A stretch of DNA of 64,000 nucleotides from Cellulophaga sp. L1A9 (GCF_009797025.1 NZ_CP047027.1:1302001-1366000), one strand, 5' to 3'. Numbered from the stretch's first letter, positions 44,379-53,834 are shown. Translations and numbers: made by a program. The notes: a model not told the origin generated them from the letters alone.

Positions 44379-44642
44379 ATGGCAAACAAGAGTGACAATT
44401 CAAATCAAGATTCTAAAAAGGAATTTATCTTTCAAAGTAAGAACTATACCTTTATGTTTATTGGCCTTGCTTTTATAGTAATAGGCTTTATATTAATGAG
44501 CGGTGGCGGGAGTGATGACCCAAATGTTTTTAATCCTGAGATATATAGCTTTAGGAGAATCCGTTTAGCACCAACACTTGTGCTTATCGGTCTAGGTATA
44601 GAAATCTATGCTATTTTGTTGAACCCTCATAAAAAAGATTAA
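44379..44642 (+). CDS. DUF3098 membrane protein
   Basis: The 87-residue protein has two transmembrane helices (about 24-42 and 63-81) flanking 'GGGSDDPNVFNPEIYSFRRI', the conserved DUF3098 block. The family is restricted to Bacteroidota and has no assigned role, but its constant place between ftsX and uppP suggests cell-wall or division work. Its stop abuts the TTG start of uppP. Confidence 0.9.
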   Translation: MANKSDNSNQDSKKEFIFQSKNYTFMFIGLAFIVIGFILMSGGGSDDPNVFNPEIYSFRRIRLAPTLVLIGLGIEIYAILLNPHKKD

Positions 44643-45437
44643 TTGGAAGTTATAGACGCAATAATCCTTGGTATAATCCAAGGTTTAACAGAGTTTCTAC
44701 CTGTTTCATCAAGTGGACATTTAGAACTAGGAAAAGCTATTTTAGGTGATCATTCTGTCCCCGAAGAAAGCCTTTTATTCACCGTAGTACTCCATTTTGC
44801 TACAGCATTAAGCACACTTGTTGTTTTCAGAAAAGATGTTTGGGAATTACTACGCGGCCTTTTTCAATTTAAATGGAACGAAGAAACTCAATTCTCTATA
44901 AAAATTATTATTTCAATGCTACCAGCTGTTTTTGTTGGTTTATTTTTTGAAAAACAATTAGAGAGTTTCTTTGGCGGCAATGTTCGCTTTGTAGGTTTCA
45001 TGTTGCTAGTTACTGCAGCGCTTCTTTACTTCGCTGATAAAGCCAAAGACACCGATAAAAAAGTGAGTTTTAAAAATGCTTTTCTTGTAGGTATCTCTCA
45101 AGCCATTGCTATGCTACCTGGCATCTCTAGAAGTGGAGCAACGATTTCTACCTCTGTATTGCTAGGCGTTGACAAAACCAAAGCTGCACGCTTTTCCTTT
45201 TTAATGGTTGTGCCTTTAATTTTCGGTAAGATATTTAAAGACCTATTAGGCGGAGAACTAACTTTTGACGGAGATAACAATGTTGCCATGGGCGCTGGCT
45301 TTATTGCTGCATTTATTGCCGGATTAGGAGCTTGTACTTGGATGATTCAACTCGTGAAGAAAAGTAAGCTTTCTTATTTTTCTATCTATTGCTTAATTGT
45401 TGGTCTTATCGCCATTGCTTACGGATATTTTGGATAA
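44643..45437 (+). CDS. uppP: Undecaprenyl-diphosphatase
   Basis: This integral membrane enzyme dephosphorylates undecaprenyl diphosphate to recycle the cell-wall lipid carrier and gives bacitracin resistance. The 264-residue protein has about eight helices and both family motifs, 'GLTEFLPVSSSGHLELG' and 'LPGISRSGATIS'. The start is TTG immediately after the DUF3098 stop; no ATG precedes 'MEVIDAIILGIIQG', so TTG is well supported. Confidence 0.95.
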   Translation: MEVIDAIILGIIQGLTEFLPVSSSGHLELGKAILGDHSVPEESLLFTVVLHFATALSTLVVFRKDVWELLRGLFQFKWNEETQFSIKIIISMLPAVFVGLFFEKQLESFFGGNVRFVGFMLLVTAALLYFADKAKDTDKKVSFKNAFLVGISQAIAMLPGISRSGATISTSVLLGVDKTKAARFSFLMVVPLIFGKIFKDLLGGELTFDGDNNVAMGAGFIAAFIAGLGACTWMIQLVKKSKLSYFSIYCLIVGLIAIAYGYFG

Positions 45438-45457
45438 TACGCATTTAAAAATAACTA

Positions 45458-46168
45458 TTGAAAACTAAAGAACATTTCTTAGAAGGACAAACACTTTTGA
45501 TTGACAAACCACTAGGATGGTCTTCTTTCCAAGCGGTAAACTCTATTAAGTGGAGCATCCGAAGAAAATTTGAACTCAAAAAAATTAAGGTTGGTCATGC
45601 AGGCACTTTAGATCCTTTAGCTACAGGATTGTTACTTATCTGCACAGGAAAATTCACCAAAACAATTAACGAACTTCAAGGCCAAGCAAAAGAATATACA
45701 GGAACAATTACCTTAGGAGGCACCACACCTTCTTACGATTTAGAGTCTGAAATTAACGAAACGTTCCCTACAGCACACATTACCGAAGCTTTAATAAAAG
45801 AAGCCACTAAGCAGTTCCTAGGCGAAATTGAACAAGCACCTCCAATTTTTTCTGCTTTAAAAAAAGACGGAAAACGCTTGTATGAATATGCAAGAGAAGG
45901 TATTGAAGTAGAAATAAAAAAACGGCTAATCACCATTCATGAATTTGAGATAACCGCTATTGAAGGGAATGTAGTTTCTTTTAGAGTAGCTTGTAGCAAA
46001 GGTACTTATATTAGATCTCTAGCTCATGATTTTGGAATTGCCCTAAACTCTGGAGCACATTTATCATCACTCAGAAGAACCAAAATAGGCGATTATAACG
46101 TAGATAATGCTATAACCACAGAGGCATTTAACAAGCTATTAAATCCTGATTCTGAAGAAAACCTTTAG
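45458..46168 (+). CDS. truB: tRNA pseudouridine(55) synthase
   Basis: TruB makes pseudouridine 55 in the T-loop of tRNAs. The 236-residue protein has 'LLIDKPLGWSSFQAVN', catalytic Asp52 in 'VGHAGTLDPLATGLL', 'PPIFSALKKDGKRLYEYAREG' reduced in its core to SALK-GKR-YE, and 'GTYIRSLAHDFG'. It starts with TTG, as no ATG precedes the conserved N terminus. It is the fourth gene of the ftsX operon, 20 bases after uppP. Confidence 0.95.
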   Translation: MKTKEHFLEGQTLLIDKPLGWSSFQAVNSIKWSIRRKFELKKIKVGHAGTLDPLATGLLLICTGKFTKTINELQGQAKEYTGTITLGGTTPSYDLESEINETFPTAHITEALIKEATKQFLGEIEQAPPIFSALKKDGKRLYEYAREGIEVEIKKRLITIHEFEITAIEGNVVSFRVACSKGTYIRSLAHDFGIALNSGAHLSSLRRTKIGDYNVDNAITTEAFNKLLNPDSEENL

Positions 46169-46238
46169 AAAAAGAACATTTTCACAACTGTTTAACGATT
46201 TGATAAAATAATATTCTAAAAAAGTGGTTAATAAGAAT

Positions 46239-46982
46239 ATGAATTTAAATAAAAGTCAACTTTCATTACTAATCACGATTTTCTCTATGGCTATCATGGT
46301 GTTGGGTTTATACAACGTCCATTTAGGCTCAAAGGAAAAAGAGGAATATGTGGTGGAGTTAGCTTTACTTGAAGAAGATCCCGAAGAACTTTTAGAAGAA
46401 GAGGAGCAAGAACTACAAGATCAAGCAGAAGCAGAAGCAGAAGCTATCAAAAGTCATATGGCTTTTAACGAAACAGCAAAAGCTAGTTTTGGCAATCCAG
46501 AGCCCTTAAAAACATTAGAAGAATTAATGGAAGAAGCAGAAAACGGTTCTGATAGCGATGAACCTAACGAGCTTTTAACGTCTGACTCTGGCGAATATGC
46601 TGCAAGCTTAAAGGAACTTAAAAAAAAGCGTCAAGAAGCAAAAGAATTATTAGGGGAACGCGAAGCTCAGAAAGATGTGCCTACCAATAATTTAGCAAAA
46701 CGTAGGACATCTATATCGTATTCATTAATAGACAGAAATCACTACAGTTTACCCGTACCAATTTATACCTGTATTGAAGGTGGTAAAATAGTAATTAATA
46801 TTAGCGTAAATAGCGCAGGCATGGTTACTGATGCTAGTTTCAATAAAAGTAGTTCCAGCACAGAAAATGGCTGCTTAATAGACAATGCTTTAGAATATGC
46901 CTATAAAGCATCTTTCAACAAATCTACAAAAGCTAGCCAGAAAGGTACCATCACCTATTTATTCCAAGAGAAGGCCCGTTAA
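46239..46982 (+). CDS. Membrane-anchored protein with acidic coiled coil and TonB-like end
   Basis: The product (247 residues from ATG 46239; 252 from an alternative GTG at 46224) has a short cytoplasmic tail, one helix (about 9-27), a strongly acidic stretch with 'EEEEQELQDQAEAEAEA', a Lys/Glu coiled region and a C-terminal domain with 'YTCIEGGKIVINISVNSAGM', like the energy-transducing end of TonB-family proteins. That topology fits an envelope-spanning protein, though the usual Pro-rich span is replaced by charged helix. It is the last gene of the ftsX-truB operon and overlaps the convergent thioredoxin-family gene by 24 bases. Confidence 0.72.
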   Translation: MNLNKSQLSLLITIFSMAIMVLGLYNVHLGSKEKEEYVVELALLEEDPEELLEEEEQELQDQAEAEAEAIKSHMAFNETAKASFGNPEPLKTLEELMEEAENGSDSDEPNELLTSDSGEYAASLKELKKKRQEAKELLGEREAQKDVPTNNLAKRRTSISYSLIDRNHYSLPVPIYTCIEGGKIVINISVNSAGMVTDASFNKSSSSTENGCLIDNALEYAYKASFNKSTKASQKGTITYLFQEKAR

Positions 46983-47594
46983 TAAATCTTCCGCAGTATT
47001 TACTCCTTTATCTTTGGTATACCAAATTTGCAAATCTTGCTTAAACTCAGGCGTTAATGTACCATGTGTATTTTTGTAGTCATTTACCAATTGAGTTGCT
47101 TTAGTAGGTCGTGGACCCCAATCTGAAAATACAGTGTTCGTAGCATCATCAATCATTAGCAACTTAGGGATAGACAAGGTTCCGTTGGTCAAAAATTGAT
47201 TCATCAGTTCTAGATTTTCATCACGCAAAATAACTTTAAAAGATATATTTGGATTCAAACTAGCCAATTTATTCATTACTGGCATAGTCTGCGCAGCATC
47301 GCCACACCAGCTTTCAGTAAGTACCAACCAAGTTACTTTTCTTTCAACTTTCTCAACTTTTTCAATGATATCCTCTGAAAATTTAAGCGTCTTATCCAAA
47401 CGTTTCATACGCTTATCATTAAGCATGGTATAATTGGCAAGCGCATCATTCTGAACGACACCTGTAGACTTTTCGTTGGCTACTAAATCTGAAATAGTAT
47501 TTCGGTATTCTTCATAGCTTACAGCTTTTAATAAACTACTATTTAATAACTGAGAAATTTCTTGGGATGTTTTGTTGGTTTCTAAAATATTCAT
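46959..47594 (-). CDS. Thioredoxin-family protein with a single active-site Cys
   Basis: The 211-residue protein has a thioredoxin-like domain from about 85 on, with 'TWLVLTESWCGDAAQTMPVM' and a cis-Pro region 'TLSIPKLLMID'. The active site reads WCGDA instead of WCGPC, so only the N-terminal Cys is present, as in the Thioredoxin_9 group. It is therefore not a classical disulfide reductase; a glutathione-type or binding role is possible. No signal peptide is seen. Its 3' end overlaps the convergent upstream gene by 24 bases. Confidence 0.85.
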   Translation of the reverse strand: MNILETNKTSQEISQLLNSSLLKAVSYEEYRNTISDLVANEKSTGVVQNDALANYTMLNDKRMKRLDKTLKFSEDIIEKVEKVERKVTWLVLTESWCGDAAQTMPVMNKLASLNPNISFKVILRDENLELMNQFLTNGTLSIPKLLMIDDATNTVFSDWGPRPTKATQLVNDYKNTHGTLTPEFKQDLQIWYTKDKGVNTAEDLLTGLLLE

Positions 47595-47680
47595 GACGGG
47601 TTTATTTGGGGTAAAATTAGATACTGAGTTTCATTAAAAAACTGAGTTACGTCATGTTTGTAGAAAAAATGAGAGAAAAC

Positions 47681-48610
47681 TTACAAATGCCTTTTTTTAA
47701 TCATTCCGCCTCTGGTATCATTTATACTATTCATGACAACAAACGCACTAGCATCTATTTTTGATACTTCTATATTCAATCTTCGAATTTCCAGTCTTGT
47801 GATTACCGTATAGATAACATCATATTCCTTTTGAATACCCTCATTGCTAAAACCACCTTTTGCACTATAGATGGTTAAACCCCGACCTAATTTCTCGGAA
47901 ATCATAATTCTAATTTCTTCACTCTTCCCATAAATAATAGTAACACCTGTATATTCCTCTATACCATCAACCACAAAGTCTAAAGTTTTTGAGGCCGATA
48001 AATAAGTTAACATGGAATATAAAGCCGTTTCAATAGATAAGAAATATGCTGCCGCTAAAAAAATGATAATATTGATTAGAATAATGATATCGCCAATGGT
48101 AGTCCCTAACTTTCTACTTAAAAAAATAGCAAGTACTTCGGTGCCGTCTAATACGCCACCACCACGAATAGATAAACCTATCCCCGCTCCTAGAAAAAAA
48201 CCTCCAAAAACAGCTACCAATAGCTTGTCTTGTGTAATTTCCGGAAAATGCACAGTAGATAACACTAAAGCCAATCCTACAATAGCAATTGAAGCTTTTA
48301 CAGCAAAGGTTTTGCCTATAACCTTATATCCAAGAATTAAAAAAGGAATATTCACTACCAAAATTAAGAGAGGTAAAGGCAAGGTAAAAACTTCTGAAGC
48401 CAGTAATGAAATACCCGTTGCTCCACCATCTATAAATTTATTTGGCAATAAAAAACTTTCCAGCCCAAAGGCCGCCGAAAAAATACCCACTAAAATAAAG
48501 AGCATATCTTTTAAAAAAGCCCTAAACCCCACTCGAAGTTTTCTTGATCTTTTTAGATAGGCACCTGCATGCCCCAATAATCGATACCCTTTTGTTTTAC
48601 TATTCGGCAT
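47681..48610 (-). CDS. YitT family membrane protein (DUF161/DUF2179)
   Basis: The 309-residue protein has about five hydrophobic helices in its first 205 residues ('GIFSAAFGLESFLLPNKFID', 'GATGISLLASEVF', 'FFLGAGIGLSIRGGGVLDGT') and a C-terminal DUF2179 domain ('GRGLTIYSAKGGFSNEG', 'VIYTVITRLEIRRL'). This is the YitT architecture; the family is common and its transport substrate unknown. The basic N terminus is longer than usual. It lies nine bases downstream of the TolC-type gene on the same strand. Confidence 0.9.
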   Translation of the reverse strand: MPNSKTKGYRLLGHAGAYLKRSRKLRVGFRAFLKDMLFILVGIFSAAFGLESFLLPNKFIDGGATGISLLASEVFTLPLPLLILVVNIPFLILGYKVIGKTFAVKASIAIVGLALVLSTVHFPEITQDKLLVAVFGGFFLGAGIGLSIRGGGVLDGTEVLAIFLSRKLGTTIGDIIILINIIIFLAAAYFLSIETALYSMLTYLSASKTLDFVVDGIEEYTGVTIIYGKSEEIRIMISEKLGRGLTIYSAKGGFSNEGIQKEYDVIYTVITRLEIRRLNIEVSKIDASAFVVMNSINDTRGGMIKKRHL

Positions 48611-48619
48611 GTATTAACA

Positions 48620-50020
48620 TTATAAATCTTTCGGATTTAATGCTAAGCTATTAAATAATTTGGCTTTCGTTACAAAGAATTTATTTTGAACAGAATTTTG
48701 TTTTAATCTAGATTCTATAAGTTTATTTTCTCGCGAATTGATTAAAAACAAAGAGCTTTCTCCAAAACTGAATTTACGCTCTTCTGCTGCTAATAAAATT
48801 TCATAATTTTGCACCATAGTCCCGATAAGCAAATTCTGCTTTTCAAAAGATGCTAACTCTCGATACATGGCTATTACCTTATTTTTTATTACAATTTCAG
48901 CATTGTCCAATTCGTATTTTGCATCTTGTAATTTAAATTTTGCTAATTTTAAATCTCCACGTTCCTTTCTTAAAAATAAGGGCAATTGAAAACGTATTCC
49001 TCCTTTATAATAATCTGTTTGAAGGGAATTTAAATACTCCGGTGTCTCCGTCAAAAAATTATACTCAATTTCTATTTTTGGCAATAACTTATTCGCTTTC
49101 AAGTTTTTATCTACTCGCAAACCGTCCATTTTATAGGTCAGCGATTTTAATTTAGGATGATTTTCTATCGTAAAGCTATCTAATGGAACCCCATTAATCC
49201 CTAAGACTTCATTAATGTCTTCTGCAATATTAGCATCAGGAATAATATTTTCTTGAAGCTCGATAGGCACATCGTCTAACCATAGAAAACTAGAAAGTTC
49301 TAATGATTTTTGCATCAACCTTACTTTTGCTTGTTCTAAATTTAAGGCCCTATCCTGTAATGTAATCGTTGCCTCCACAGTATCAATTGCTGCTACCTGA
49401 CCAGAATATGCACTTTTTTTCACCCCATCTAAACGAATAGCTGCATTGGATAAAAAACTATCAAATATTTTATTTTCATTGTACGCCTGCAACCAATCAA
49501 AATATGCTTGTGCAGCGTCAAACAACACTTGATTCACCAAAATATCTCGGTCTGCTTTTGATTGTTCTCTAAAATACTTGGCTTTTTTCAAGGTTGCCAT
49601 TCGGTCATTAATCCAAAGTCCTTGACCTAGAGACATACTTACCCCTGCACTGTATAAACCATCATCCGGAACAGTAGCTTCCGGATTCAAATACACCCCT
49701 TCATTCTGCTCAAAAGCCCCTTTAAAATTAACACCATACCAGGTAGGGATTTTAAATACAGCATTTAATTTTTCGTAATATTCTGTACCTTTAAACTGTT
49801 TGGCTCCGTAATCTACCTCAATTTTAGGATCAAAACCTCCTCTAGCCTTTAACAGCTTTGCTTGCCCCATATCTAAAGTTAGTGCCGCCTGTTTTGCTAT
49901 AGGATGATACTTCTTCACATACCCTAAATACTCTTTAAAATCAAGAACAGTAGCATCTATATCTTGCGCACTTAAACCATAGCTAAAGAGCAATACACTA
50001 TAAAAAAGAATTTTTTTCAT
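48620..50020 (-). CDS. TolC-family outer-membrane efflux protein
   Basis: The 466-residue protein has a signal peptide (1-18, 'LFSYGLSAQ') and the long alternating helices of TolC factors: 'ALTLDMGQAKLLKARGGFDP', 'RMATLKKAKYFREQSKADRD' and a repeat of the same hairpin in the second half with 'YKGGIRFQLPLFLRKERGD'. It forms the outer-membrane channel of the export system encoded upstream. Its start overlaps the stop of the HlyD-type gene by one base. Confidence 0.9.
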   Translation of the reverse strand: MKKILFYSVLLFSYGLSAQDIDATVLDFKEYLGYVKKYHPIAKQAALTLDMGQAKLLKARGGFDPKIEVDYGAKQFKGTEYYEKLNAVFKIPTWYGVNFKGAFEQNEGVYLNPEATVPDDGLYSAGVSMSLGQGLWINDRMATLKKAKYFREQSKADRDILVNQVLFDAAQAYFDWLQAYNENKIFDSFLSNAAIRLDGVKKSAYSGQVAAIDTVEATITLQDRALNLEQAKVRLMQKSLELSSFLWLDDVPIELQENIIPDANIAEDINEVLGINGVPLDSFTIENHPKLKSLTYKMDGLRVDKNLKANKLLPKIEIEYNFLTETPEYLNSLQTDYYKGGIRFQLPLFLRKERGDLKLAKFKLQDAKYELDNAEIVIKNKVIAMYRELASFEKQNLLIGTMVQNYEILLAAEERKFSFGESSLFLINSRENKLIESRLKQNSVQNKFFVTKAKLFNSLALNPKDL

Positions 50021-51369
50021 TATTTCTTATCCTTAGTTGCTGTTGCGTTTGGCTGATAATAGTTAGGCGGGAATCCATTCAATTGTCGCCATAACTCATA
50101 CCAAATTGGCACGTCTTCTAATAAGGCAATAGTACTTGCCCCAGACCCCACACGAATCTCTTTTGGCCACGCTTGATCTTCGGGGTCTTGTGCTAAGAGC
50201 ACGCGGTATTTTCCATTGGGACTAATAAATGTCTCTACAGCCACCACAATACCTCCATAGGTACCATAAGACGCATTGGGCCAACCACTAAAAACAATAG
50301 AAGGCCACCCATCAAACTCAATACGCACTTTCTCGCCCTTATGAATTAGAGGCAGATCTAAAGGCGCCACAAACATCTCTACAGCTTTATCATAAACAGA
50401 AGGCATAATCCCTACCAACTTATCCCCTTCTTTAAAAGTTTCACCTATACCTGCCTGAATTGCTTTATTTATGTACCCACTTAGTGGTGCTTTTATATAG
50501 TACATATCATTACGCATTTCATAATTGGTAAATTGATTTTCTAGTTTAGTTACTTGCGCCTGTGAATCATATTGACCCGATTGCGCCGTATACATATCAC
50601 TCTGCGCTTTAGAAATCTTATCAGTATACGCTGCTTGCACACTATTTACCTCTACAGAAGCATTTAGAATCTCATTCCTACTCGCTAACAATTTATTCTC
50701 TTGAGAAATTAATTTAGCCTGCGTTTCCTGCAACTTTAATCTTTTTTCTTCAACATCGGTAACCGCTTTTAGTCCCTCTTCTTGTAACTGTGCGGTACGC
50801 TCATATTGCCGTACAGCAATTTCTAAATTGGTAGTTGCTGCCTGTAAATCTATACTATCACTCTGCACCTTTAATTTAGACTGCAACAACTTATTTTTAG
50901 CTTGCTCCAATTTAAAACCGCGCTCCGTAACCAATGCACCAATTTGATTATTCAATGCTTTTACTTTGCCTTCATAGGAAACTACAGACATTTCCTTGGC
51001 CTTAATTTGATCTCCCGTTCGCTCTACTAATTTTGGATCAAAATATTCGTTTTTTATTTCCGAAATGAACAGAATAGTATCTCCTTTATTTACAAAATCG
51101 CCTTCTTGAACATACCATTTTTCTATACGCCCAGGAATTGGAGATTGGATGGTTTGTGGGCGCTGATCTGGCCTTAAAGTCGTCAATAATCCTTTACCAC
51201 GAACATTCTGCGTCCATGGTAGAAACAACACAATAACTCCAAATAAGGCAGACCCAATTAAAAATCTATTGAAATACTTGTAATGTCTCTTATGAAAAAC
51301 GCGACGTGTAGCCTTATAGATTCCAAGATCTACCGTTTTATTTAATACGTTATTAGATATATTAAGCAT
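50020..51369 (-). CDS. HlyD-family periplasmic adaptor
   Basis: The 449-residue membrane-fusion protein has one helix (about 35-52), a lipoyl half-domain with 'IQSPIPGRIEKWYVQEGDFV', a long coiled-coil hairpin (about 120-290) and the second half with 'YYIKAPLSGYINKAIQAGIG'. It bridges the ABC protein and the TolC channel. The C terminus has a Trp/Pro-rich extension with 'PIWYELWRQLNGFPPNYY'. It lies eight bases after the ABC gene in a TetR-ABC-HlyD-TolC operon. Confidence 0.9.
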   Translation of the reverse strand: MLNISNNVLNKTVDLGIYKATRRVFHKRHYKYFNRFLIGSALFGVIVLFLPWTQNVRGKGLLTTLRPDQRPQTIQSPIPGRIEKWYVQEGDFVNKGDTILFISEIKNEYFDPKLVERTGDQIKAKEMSVVSYEGKVKALNNQIGALVTERGFKLEQAKNKLLQSKLKVQSDSIDLQAATTNLEIAVRQYERTAQLQEEGLKAVTDVEEKRLKLQETQAKLISQENKLLASRNEILNASVEVNSVQAAYTDKISKAQSDMYTAQSGQYDSQAQVTKLENQFTNYEMRNDMYYIKAPLSGYINKAIQAGIGETFKEGDKLVGIMPSVYDKAVEMFVAPLDLPLIHKGEKVRIEFDGWPSIVFSGWPNASYGTYGGIVVAVETFISPNGKYRVLLAQDPEDQAWPKEIRVGSGASTIALLEDVPIWYELWRQLNGFPPNYYQPNATATKDKK

Positions 51370-51377
51370 AAGTCTCT

Positions 51378-53048
51378 TTAATTTGTACTAACAATTTTTC
51401 CATTTTCAAGCGTAATCATTCTATCTACACGGCTCAACCATTTAACATCATGACTCACAACAACAACAACAGACCAAGGATTACTTTTATCGGTTAGAAA
51501 ATCCATTATTTTAAGCGCTTCTATTTCATCCAATTGGTCCAAAGGCTCTTTTAAAATTAATAATTTTGGTTTTCTAACAATAGCCCTTGCCAACACTATT
51601 TTCTTTGCCACATTATGGGGTATTTGCTGCCCTTCTGGGAATAAGATGGTATGAATACCTTTTGGCTGTTCTTTTACAAATTTGGTAAGTCCCGTATTCT
51701 CAATAGCCCAATATAAATCTTTTTGAGAAATTGCTTCATCACCAAAAGTGATATTATCTAAAATAGTACCCTCAAACGGACTTTCCTCTGTTAGCGATTG
51801 CCCTATAAAGTTTCTATAGTGATTTGGCAGAATATTATCTAAAGAAATATTATTTGCATAAACAGCACCTTCCGTTGGATGAATTAATCCTGAGATTAAT
51901 CGCAACAATGTTGTTTTTCCAGATCCATTTGCCCCCATTAACAGCGTAGTGCTTTTTGGAATAAATGTTAAGGATACGTCGTCTATTACCTTATGTGTAG
52001 CACCCTGAGGAATATAGCTTACTTCCGAAATCTCTATGGTCAATTCTGATGATACCGTTAAGGGGGTTTCACCATCTTGAGATTCTAATTCTTTATCTAC
52101 CACTTGCCCTAACTTTTCAAGAGAAGTCAATAAATCATATACCGTTTCTAGACCTTTTATTAATTTTTCTACAGAGGTAATGACTAATAAAATAATGATC
52201 TCTGCCGCAACAAATTGCCCAATATTCATCTCTTGGTTTAGCACTAAGAGCCCTCCTATAAGCAATAAACCAGCGGTTACCAAAACTTTAAAGCCAATCA
52301 TTTGAATGAACTGAATGACCAAAACCCTAAAGTGACTTTCGCGCGCATCTAGGTATTCTCCCACCAAGGTATCATTCTTTCGTAAGGCGTGATTGGTTTC
52401 TCCAGAAAGTTTAAAACTCACTAAAGAACGTGCTACCTCTTGTAGCCAATGGGCCACTTTATACTTGTATTTAGATTCTGCCAAGCTAGTTTCTAGGCCT
52501 TTTCTAGCGGTAAATTTAAACACAACGTAGATAAGGATTAAAAGCAATAAGCCATACAATATAAAGAATGGGTGATAAAAAGAGAGCAATAGAAGGCCGA
52601 AGATTATCTGCAGCAATGCCGCAGGAAAATCTAACAAGACCTTCGCTAAAGATTTCTGAACGTTTATAGTATCAAAAAATCTATTGGCCAATTCTGGAGG
52701 ATAATAATCCCTCAATTCACTCATCTTAATTTTTGGAAAACGATACGCAAACTCAAATGAAGCTCTCGTAAATATTTTTTGCTGTACATTCTCTATAATC
52801 CTAATTTGCATTAATTGCAGTAAGCCCCCAAAAGCAACACCCCCGGTTACCAAAACTACAAGAACAATCCAAGAGGTACTTATCTGTGCTCCTTGAATTA
52901 AATTGATAATAGCCTGAATCCCTAATGGAAGTGTTAAGTTGACGATACCTGCAAAAATTGCGTAATAGAATGTTTGTAGAATGTCTCGCTTATCAAGTTT
53001 TAATAATCCTATTAAACGTTGCCAAGCGGTAAGTGCATTTTTAGACAT
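51378..53048 (-). CDS. ABC exporter with degenerate nucleotide-binding domain
   Basis: The 556-residue protein has a six-helix transmembrane domain (about 25-300) and an ATPase domain, without the C39 peptidase domain of bacteriocin exporters. Walker A 'MGANGSGKTTLLRL', Q-loop 'NFIGQSLTEESPFEGTI' and H-loop 'VVVSHDVKWL' are intact. The LSGGQ signature is replaced by 'FPEGQQIPHNVAKKIVLARA', and Walker B reads 'PKLLILKEPLDQLD', with Lys in place of the magnesium-binding Asp. It may still bind ATP but hydrolyse weakly, or work in a type I secretion-like complex with the adaptor and channel. It overlaps the tetR gene by eight bases. Confidence 0.88.
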   Translation of the reverse strand: MSKNALTAWQRLIGLLKLDKRDILQTFYYAIFAGIVNLTLPLGIQAIINLIQGAQISTSWIVLVVLVTGGVAFGGLLQLMQIRIIENVQQKIFTRASFEFAYRFPKIKMSELRDYYPPELANRFFDTINVQKSLAKVLLDFPAALLQIIFGLLLLSFYHPFFILYGLLLLILIYVVFKFTARKGLETSLAESKYKYKVAHWLQEVARSLVSFKLSGETNHALRKNDTLVGEYLDARESHFRVLVIQFIQMIGFKVLVTAGLLLIGGLLVLNQEMNIGQFVAAEIIILLVITSVEKLIKGLETVYDLLTSLEKLGQVVDKELESQDGETPLTVSSELTIEISEVSYIPQGATHKVIDDVSLTFIPKSTTLLMGANGSGKTTLLRLISGLIHPTEGAVYANNISLDNILPNHYRNFIGQSLTEESPFEGTILDNITFGDEAISQKDLYWAIENTGLTKFVKEQPKGIHTILFPEGQQIPHNVAKKIVLARAIVRKPKLLILKEPLDQLDEIEALKIMDFLTDKSNPWSVVVVVSHDVKWLSRVDRMITLENGKIVSTN

Positions 53049-53727
53049 TTTTGGTTGGTGCTAAGGTTTTAAATACTAATTCTAAAAAATAGTTGGTGGG
53101 AGATTTAGGATCATGACAATCCGTAAGCGTCGGGAAATGATCTTTTAAAAAAAACTGATGTAAAGAGCCCTCTAGTATGGTACTTGCAAGACTAGAAGAA
53201 TACCCATACGCCGGATTTACGGCTTTGATCATATCAGACAAACGCATAATTAGCCGCTTGTAAATTGTAAAATAACCTTCCTTATTTTCTCCATCGACTT
53301 CTTTTGTTAAATACGATTTGGAATACTCATTTATAACAATCTTACTTAAGACAACCTCATCAATATGTGAAAAATGAGAATCTTGCTCAATGGTCTTCGC
53401 TAGTACTTCTATGGCTTTTTTAAGTTTATCTGATGAATCTGATATACTATTCGTAGAAAAAACCAATTGATATTCTAGCCAACCCCAATACCAAGAAGCT
53501 AAATACAACAACAACTTATGTTTGTTTTCAAAATATCTATAAATAGAACTTTCATTAGACCCAATAACTTCACCTAATTTTTTAAAGGTAAATTTCTCAA
53601 AACCTATTTCATGAATCATTAAAATGCTATGCTCAATAATTTTCTTTCCCAACCCAGATGACTCAGGGTCTTTAATATAGATTTTATTATTTATTGCAAT
53701 TTTTACCGATTGTAAAAGCCTATCCAT
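53041..53727 (-). CDS. TetR-family transcriptional regulator
   Basis: The 228-residue protein has a TetR-type helix-turn-helix: 'IIEHSILMIHEIGFEKFTFK' followed by 'KLGEVIGSNESSIYRYFENK' (about 29-70), then a helical ligand domain. It is the first gene of the export operon and overlaps the ABC gene by eight bases, so it probably represses its own operon. A perfect 13-bp palindrome in front of it (53759-53771) is a candidate operator. Confidence 0.88.
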   Translation of the reverse strand: MDRLLQSVKIAINNKIYIKDPESSGLGKKIIEHSILMIHEIGFEKFTFKKLGEVIGSNESSIYRYFENKHKLLLYLASWYWGWLEYQLVFSTNSISDSSDKLKKAIEVLAKTIEQDSHFSHIDEVVLSKIVINEYSKSYLTKEVDGENKEGYFTIYKRLIMRLSDMIKAVNPAYGYSSSLASTILEGSLHQFFLKDHFPTLTDCHDPKSPTNYFLELVFKTLAPTKNV

Positions 53728-53758
53728 CTCTAATTATTTAAGTACACTTGCGAATATA

Positions 53759-53771
53759 ATAGTATTACTAT
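53759..53771. promoter_or_regulatory. Candidate TetR operator palindrome
   Basis: ATAGTATTACTAT is a perfect odd palindrome centred on 53765, 32 bases before the tetR start and in the divergent spacer with the next gene. TetR proteins usually bind palindromes of 13-17 bp. A second AGTAT/ATACT pair lies about 40 bases further on. Confidence 0.45.
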
Positions 53772-53834
53772 CAACATACAATAGTTTAACAATTTTTAAC
53801 GAAAGTATAACTAACTAATACTACACTTATTTTT

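Noticed and set aside
48012-48560. Plus-strand open frame opposite the YitT gene
   Set aside because: It is a Lys/Pro/Ile-rich antisense shadow; the YitT frame has full domain motifs.
51378-53048. Bacteriocin-type exporter with peptidase
   Set aside because: There is no N-terminal C39 peptidase domain and no double-glycine leader peptide gene was seen nearby.
53783-53805. TTAACA-like pair near tetR as a second PHO-box
   Set aside because: The half-sites are 10 rather than 11 bases apart and only two occur, so the match is within chance.
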